A stretch of 64,000 nt of DNA, from contig QJPP01007236.1 of NCBI GenBank assembly GCA_003996215.1, positions 1 to 64,000 on the forward strand. The letters run 5' to 3'. The notes under the pieces were generated by a model, which saw only the letters and a list, made by a program, of their open reading frames with translations, had not been told where the DNA came from and did not search any database. A program made the position numbers and the translations under genes. Source of the DNA: Jaltomata sinuosa (lineage: Eukaryota; Streptophyta; Magnoliopsida; Solanales; Solanaceae). Shown here in pieces: positions 63,838 to 64,000 of the stretch. Positions within the stretch are counted from its first letter, which is position 1. Each line of letters begins with the position of its first letter.

Positions 63838-63849
63838 GCTCTGATACCA
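63838..63849 (-). other. Element D primer-binding site (tRNA-Met initiator)
   Basis: TGGTATCAGAGC on the element strand followed by CTCAGG, 4 bp inside the LTR. Unmutated, in contrast to A. Confidence 0.88.
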
Positions 63850-63853
63850 AGTT

Positions 63854-64000
63854 TGTCATGCCCCGAGGCTACCCCTTAGACGTAACATGAGACCCGAGAC
63901 CATAAGTATCCTAAGTTAACTCTTGTTCATAGCATACTCAGTTATTCAATACAAGAATCATAGCGAAGCATACATAATGAAGATAGAAATCCAAAAACTG
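63854..64000 (-). repeat. Element D 5' LTR, start only
   Basis: TGTCATGCCCCGAGGCTACC to the window end; matches 27020-27166 in the left LTR with scattered differences. Confidence 0.88.

Larger units (their letters stand above)
27020..64000 (-). mobile_element. Element D: Tekay-like chromovirus hosting A and C
   Basis: The left LTR is in three pieces (27020-28614, 51420-51478, 58305-58795; about 2145 bp in total). The internal region is 58796-63853, and the right LTR starts at 63854 and leaves the window. Internal order on the minus strand is gag, protease, RT, RNase H, integrase, chromodomain. Coding frames are broken. Insertions A (28615-51414) and C (51479-58299) split its left LTR. The preceding ACTCG (27015-27019) is its probable target site in F. 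Confidence 0.85.

Noticed and set aside
2114..63849. TGGTATCAGAGC and TGGCGCCGTTG matches as possible tRNA genes
   Set aside because: Only the 12-18 nt primer-binding complement is present, next to LTR ends or leader. No cloverleaf or A/B boxes.

Overview
This window looks like plant heterochromatin from a nightshade (Solanaceae, probably Solanum). The evidence is an endogenous pararetrovirus of the tobacco-vein-clearing (Solendovirus-like) type, a TS-type SINE with a TTG-repeat tail, and Tekay/Del and Athila Ty3-gypsy elements. I see no intact host gene. Almost everything is transposable element, endogenous virus or gene debris. The only long uninterrupted frames are a pararetroviral movement-protein ORF (6098-7342) and the gag-protease ORF of a pol-less Athila-type element (52937-55462).

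Layout. 1-9098: rearranged endogenous pararetrovirus (EPRV), mainly on the minus strand, in the order coat, movement protein, protease-RT-RNase H, transactivator-like ORF. The intergenic/promoter region follows three times in tandem (about 785 bp each). A further copy of ORF end plus promoter faces it in inverted orientation at the left edge. 9099-13214: decayed Ty1-copia element (minus), fused to the EPRV at one end and to a LINE at the other. 13215-15660: 5'-truncated L1-type LINE (plus). 15990-17864: a long palindrome made from the 5' part of a G-type lectin receptor kinase gene, with a hAT-like MITE inserted in one arm. 17865-18838: AT-rich repeats that I cannot assign.

18839 to the end is a nested stack of LTR retrotransposons whose target-site duplications (TSDs) can be read. 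Element E (Tekay-like chromovirus, minus, 18839-26040) carries a solo LTR in its integrase (22035-23362, TSD ACGTG). Its gag is broken by element F, of which only an LTR part (26041-27019) is seen, and that part contains a SINE. Element D (27020 to beyond 64000) sits in the F LTR. Element A (28615-51414, TSD AAAAG) sits in the D LTR. Element B (Athila-like, 36151-49452, TSD CCTAG) sits in the A LTR. Element C (51479-58299, TSD GGTTG) also sits in the D LTR, 59 bp of D LTR sequence away from A.

How the parts relate. F, D and A share one LTR family of about 2.15-2.2 kb, so the stack is repeated LTR-into-LTR insertion within a family. B and C have related LTRs, the same tRNA-Asp-type primer site and the same polypurine tract. 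B once had all pol functions but is now broken; C has an intact gag-protease ORF and no RT or integrase. Both LTR families contain arrays of short palindromes with an ACGG-N-CCGT core. The two most interesting non-element structures are the receptor-kinase palindrome, which has the form expected of a hairpin-siRNA or young MIRNA locus, and the EPRV promoter inverted repeat, which could also give double-stranded RNA.
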